This document shows positions 59,201 to 64,000 of a DNA stretch of 64,000 bases, piece by piece. Every line of letters starts with the position of its first letter. Within the stretch, counting starts at the first letter, position 1. Origin of the DNA: Branchiostoma floridae (Eukaryota > Chordata > Leptocardii > Amphioxiformes > Branchiostomatidae); contig NC_049990.1 of assembly GCF_000003815.2 (NCBI RefSeq), forward strand, positions 11,024,985 through 11,088,984, read 5' to 3'. The position numbers and the translations under genes were made by a program. The notes beneath the pieces were generated by a model. It searched no databases, was not told the origin of the DNA, and saw only the letters and a program-made list of their open reading frames with translations.

Positions 59201-61880
59201 ATAGCAGGCATACCCATATACATACTGGCAGTTATATATATAGAATGTGAAGATTGATCATATTGCCAGGGCATTTCTGCAACCCTATACCTTACATATA
59301 TCTCGTGTGAGACGAATTGAAGCTCTAATGTCCGTGAACACCTCAGATGCTATGATATAACGGGATATCAAAACCATGTCAGTGGGAAGTCTTTCAGGGC
59401 CAAGGTCGACTTGCATTATTAATGGCAAATGGGTTTCCATTTATACTTCTGTCACCGCGCTGTCTCTTAAACTATTCATCAACCTTTCTGGCAACAACCT
59501 TTCCTGGTCATCTGCAGCTTCAGACAGGTCTTTCATCTGCTACCCTCTCTTACGTATGCTATACAGTATACCGTACCTCATGTTGCCTGACAGTCATAAT
59601 GTACACGCATGCACTCTTCATGACAAGACCTGGGTGATGTGATTTGGCGAAGTATGTTCGCTGAATCACGAACAGTGTATGATGGGACTCTAACAGCAGT
59701 ACGGTCTTTGAAATGTATGTTTCACTACTTGTAAATGGCTAATACCCTGAAGGCATTGCAGGCGATTCAAGCTTATAGGATACCATTTCTGGGGTGTTTA
59801 CCAGGAGAAGTCATGGGTGATGCTCAACGACCTCCCTCGGGCAGGGTCAAGGTTTGGTCCGCCTAGGAATGTGATCACGCACGGCATCTCGTTAACCTGA
59901 CAAATCGGAGAGCCGCCCCTGGGAGTTCGCTCGCAGCCAGCGCCTTTCCTTCGATCGACGCACTTTGCTCGTTTTATCATGAATAAATAAAAGAGCAGCT
60001 AGCGCCATCGGTGACCCTCTAACACTATCGTACACTTCACCCATTCCTATCTGTACAACTCTTAGTTGTTTTTACCCAAACCATCATTATCAGTAAATTG
60101 CCTTAGTGTCACTGCATACAAGACGGTGATGAGATTCTAAGTTACATTTACTGACAATAATACGAGTGTCTCCTACAACTTAACAAAACATATCAATAAA
60201 ATAATCTTAGCTACACAAACTTTGACCTTTAGTTACACGCAAAGCATTTTGTAAAGCCTCCTTAAAGCAGTCCATTTGTAGAAAATTTACGGCAGGCTCA
60301 AAAACTGAATTTTATACAGTGACGCATATTCCTGCAATGCAAATACTACTAACCATTAGTGCGCCTGATGCAAAAATATGACACTTTTATCAGCAGAAAG
60401 TTTTTCTAGATATCATTGATCACTGCTCAAAGCCCTGGAAAAGGCAAATTACATGCTGCCAGATGCTGATAACGGTACTTTGAACTTGAATGACTTCCCG
60501 TGTAATTGATATTAAAACATGTATGAATTTCGATTAAGCGGGACGTGTTCTATCAATTTTAATGTCATATGCAAATCACCGATTTACTACATCACAATTC
60601 TGTACATAGCTGTCACCGATTTAACCTTTAATTCTCTTATGTCTACATACGACTGTATATAAGGGCCATCAGGGAGTGGGGATTCTAGTATTATAATGAT
60701 TATTGTCACATAACTATGCACTATGAAATAAAGCCATTCATCACATTCATAAAGCTGATAAAGTACAGAGACATGTCTTGCTTGTAAAAAATTAATAATC
60801 TATAAGAATTTCACTCCATCTAGAAAATAGGTCTTTTATCATCCATGGTTTTAAGGGGATGAGGAGGTTCATTGAATATTTATCATTTTACATGACATGA
60901 ATAGAGGGTGTATTGCCATGGGGACAAAATGCTGTTAATGGTCAACATATGGTCTAGGTCACCTTGTGGGGTTGCCAGTAGAAAACGTCGTTACGATGCG
61001 GGATGGACGTCCGGACTCGAAGAGTGCTAGTTCACGGAGTGGATGAAAGGTGTGGTGGTTGCAAAGATTCATTAGTCACGTATGGGCACGGTTTAAGAAT
61101 TTCCATCTAAAAGTACCTACAAATTTTTTATGGCTATCAGTCCATCTTGTTCACGGAGTGACATAGTCTCCCGCGAGAGTGCGAGACTAGGTCGAGACTA
61201 GCGTGGATCTTAACCGAAATGTGTGGTGAATTTGAATGTCAGAAAGTAATTTTGTCTCCCTTAAGAAAGAGGAAATGTGTTGTTAATAAGATACGTGCGC
61301 CATAATTATTTCTAATATAACACCGAATGATATTTCATTTAAAAAAATGCCTATCCATTAATATTATATGATTCTTATGTTCATGTTTTGTCTTTGCGGT
61401 GCAGAGCAAGTTGTTTATGAACCTGAAAAAGGACATCTAAGGTCTGTTCTTGTACTGAATCCGAAAGCGTACATTAAAGAAACTTTGAGAAAAAGCCCAT
61501 CTCCCAAAGGTCCATAGAGCTAGGGGTTCCAACTCACATAATATACACTCTTACGGTGCAAAACCATTAACAGGATTCTTGCTTCTGCTCTGTCTAATTC
61601 GAGAAACGTGCACAGATTCTTGAACTTGCCGAATAAGAGGATCTTGCTGAGTATTTGCCTAGCGTCTGTGAAATGCTCTTAAGAGGTCCTGGTGAGACTC
61701 AGTAGGTTGTTTCTCTACACACAGAAAATCATTGCGCTTCACTCATTTGAAAAGTTAGTTTTGCTCTGATACTGTAGTGATAGATCTTACCGCAGCACTC
61801 GTAGCATGCACTGGACAACGAGTCATTTCTTTGCATGTGGTATGCATCAAAACTAACTGAATAAGACAATTCAAAAGACA
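53269..61880. other. Gene-poor stretch, no supported gene
   Basis: The longest ORF (132 codons, minus, 54543-54145) has no domain I recognise and no exon partners. Other ORFs are short. A TATATAAGGGCC at 60655-60666 followed about 65 bp later by AATAAAG resembles the core of a retroviral-type LTR, but no LTR ends were found. Confidence 0.45.
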
Positions 61881-63697
61881 AGGCTAAATTTCAATATTTC
61901 CTATGCATATTCTTAACAATGGGAATCATGGGAGAAAGAGGCTATCAAAAATCACCTACCTGACTTTTAGAACATGAAAAACTCACATTGGCAAGGTTGT
62001 CCGACCTCTGAAGAGTAATTTAACGACAAAAAAGGGAAAAAATTTACGGCGGAATTATATTATACGCCATGAAAACATAGGTGGGACACCTTTTCACCCC
62101 CTTTCACTGCATGTAAACAACACCAAAACACCTAACTTCTAAGGCCTACTGCAACCACAAATATCACTAAAAATCTGTTTTTTCAACACAATATAGAAGC
62201 TACAACCCTTGCCTATAAGATGCACCCCCAAAATCCAAACATATCCCAAGAAAAACAATTTTACAGCCACTTTTCCCAAGCCTACCTAAGCATTCTGAGG
62301 GCACTAAAACTGGGTCATCTGCGCAAGTCCGGAAATACTGACATTTGCCCTGTCACCCCCCTGAACTTGAGAATTGACAAATTTCAATCATCTCGCATGA
62401 TGCGGGTAAGAGTTGTCAAACATTATCCCAAGTTTCAAAGCTTTCTGACCAAGAATGCTCCCAGGGGAGTAGATCTCATGGCAGGTGTCAGAGGACTTTC
62501 CTCAAGGCTTTGGCAGTGGTCTGAGGCATTTGATAGGCGCCATAGCATTCACCAAAAAGTGACACAAACTGAAGAAAAAGTTAAAAGCTGATCTTTCTAG
62601 CATAAGGAGAGTAGTCTCTAACCATTTACACACCTAAAGCTGTATTGAAAAGCGCTCAGGTTACACTTTGAAGCATTTTATGAGAGTGCATAATGCATTG
62701 TCAATAAAAGGTACAGAAAGTAAGAAATCAGCCCCCAAAACACTAAAATGGCAGAATTTCTTAAGAAATTTCAGTCAGTTGAGTCAGGTAAATCCTTTCT
62801 ATTGCCCACATAACCAATTTGGGGGAACACATTAGCCCCCAAGGATATATAAGCCCCCAAGGGCACACCTACACCCCCCCCCCATTCTGTGCACTCCCAG
62901 TATCTGCTCCAAAGTGTGGTTGAACAGCATTTAGATACAAATTTTGGTGTCTAAATTGATGGAGAGTAGTCTCCTTGTGACAGGGTGAGCAGATTTACCA
63001 TTTTCCCCTGTTTGTGTCACTTTTTGCTAAGCAATATGAAGTCTAATCAAAGCCACAGGCCTTACCACAGGCCTCCTGACACCTGTGCTCCCTGGGGACC
63101 AATCCTAGGGGTAGGGTCTCCGTGAAGTCTTTGAAACTTGTGACGATGCTTGACAACCCTTCCCGCATCACTTGGAGTGTCTTGACACTTGCCAATTTTG
63201 AACTAGAATACCCTACCGAAAGCATGCAGGCTAAATTTCAATATTTCCTATGCATATTCTTAACAATGGGAATCATGGGAGAAAGAGGCTATCAAAAATC
63301 ACCTACCTGACTTTTAGAACATGAAAAACTCACATTGGCAAGGTTGTCCGACCTCTGAAGAGTAATTTAACGACAAAAAAGGGAAAAAATTTACGGCGGA
63401 ATTATATTATACGCCATGAAAACATAGGTGGGACACCTTTTCACCCCCTTTCACTGCATGTAAACAACACCAAAACACCTAACTTCTAAGGCCTACTGCA
63501 ACCACAAATATCACTAAAAATCTGTTTTTTCAACACAATATAGAAGCTACAACCCTTGCCTATAAGATGCACCCCCAAAATCCAAACATATCCCAAGAAA
63601 AACAATTTTACAGCCACTTTTCCCAAGCCTACCTAAGCATTCTGAGGGCACTAAAACTGGGTCATCTGCGCAAGTCCGGAAATACTGACATTTGCCC
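61881..63697. mobile_element. 1.8-kb composite element with 470-bp direct repeats and an internal inverted repeat
   Basis: Direct repeats at 61881-62350 and 63228-63697 are the same length and identical by eye. Each repeat has its own short inverted ends (AAATTTCAATATTTCC and GGAAATACTGACATTT). The 877-bp middle contains imperfect inverted arms, about 62385-62640 and 62950-63185 (for example AAAAAGTGACACAAAC against GTTTGTGTCACTTTTT, and CAGGTGTCAG against CTGACACCTG). ACAAGG occurs at 61879-61884 and 63698-63703 and could be a 6-bp target duplication. LTR hallmarks (TG..CA ends, primer site, polypurine tract) are missing and no transposase was seen. The 123-codon ORF at 62220-62591 crosses a repeat boundary and is not recognised. 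Confidence 0.75.
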
Positions 63698-63703
63698 ACA
63701 AGG

Positions 63704-64000
63704 TCCAAATAAATGTGAATAAAGGTTCATATTCCCTACGTTCCCTGTGACCAAACTTCAGGTCGTAAGATAGTTTTGGGGTAGAAATGCACACAAGGTG
63801 TACAATTTTATGTTATGCGACGTTTAAATATGAGGGTTAAAGTATACAGTGTTTGACCCGGTCTGTCAAAAGACTGTCAGGTAAAGTATTACTTAGAGAG
63901 CTTATAACAGCGCCATGCATTTGCAACGATTACCATATCAATATGATAATCGATCATTGTCAGCGATCGTTAACACCATCACTATCATTATAATAATATT
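63704..64000. other. Right edge, no supported gene
   Basis: Nothing recognisable; the last bases are AT-rich with short ATCATTAT repeats. Confidence 0.5.

Noticed and set aside
61881-63697. Ordinary LTR retrotransposon
   Set aside because: Repeat ends are not TG..CA, no primer-binding or polypurine tract is visible, and the core is an inverted repeat.

Overview
This is animal (intron-bearing, repeat-rich) genomic DNA. The small four-EF-hand genes with phase-0 introns, an H-type lectin gene and the style of short inverted-repeat transposons suggest a cephalochordate (amphioxus, Branchiostoma-like). That assignment is inference from gene and repeat character, not from a marker gene. Most long ORFs here are chance, often created by CA/GA microsatellites; the real genes are recovered by joining short exons at splice sites.

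The left 43.5 kb holds a cluster of seven related calmodulin/troponin-C-like EF-hand genes. In order they are: A (minus, only its first coding exon in the window, 174-302), B (minus, 3461-4410, apparently short and eroded), C (minus, 10645-12165), D (plus, 15369-18007), E (plus, 20665-22256), F (minus, 24472-26284) and G (minus, 39425-43467). C, D, E, F and G are complete at 144, 148, 149, 149 and 150 aa. All five cut the protein at the same two places in phase 0: after the first EF-hand and after residue 2 of the third calcium loop. F carries one more intron before EF-hand 4. A single unrelated gene, a secreted coiled-coil plus H-type lectin protein of 210 aa, lies between B and C on the plus strand (6784-9249).

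The introns and spacers are full of mobile and tandem DNA: MITE-like inverted repeats, tRNA-derived SINEs, a short retroelement with a 14-bp target duplication, microsatellites and local duplications. The most unusual structure is in intron 2 of gene G. The last 34 nt of exon 2 and the start of the intron, including the splice donor, have been copied six more times as a 120-160 bp tandem repeat. A weaker mirror case, decaying copies of the splice acceptor, precedes the last exon of gene D.

The right third (about 43.5-64 kb) has no gene I can support. It holds tandem duplications, one SINE and, at 61881-63697, a 1.8-kb composite element with two apparently identical 470-bp direct repeats around an imperfect long inverted repeat.

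Functionally the cluster looks like a locally expanded set of calcium sensors. They probably differ in how many of the four sites still bind calcium: all four in D-G, three in C, one in the readable part of B. Partners and tissue cannot be read from the DNA, although the putative F promoter has a good TATA box and muscle-type motifs nearby.
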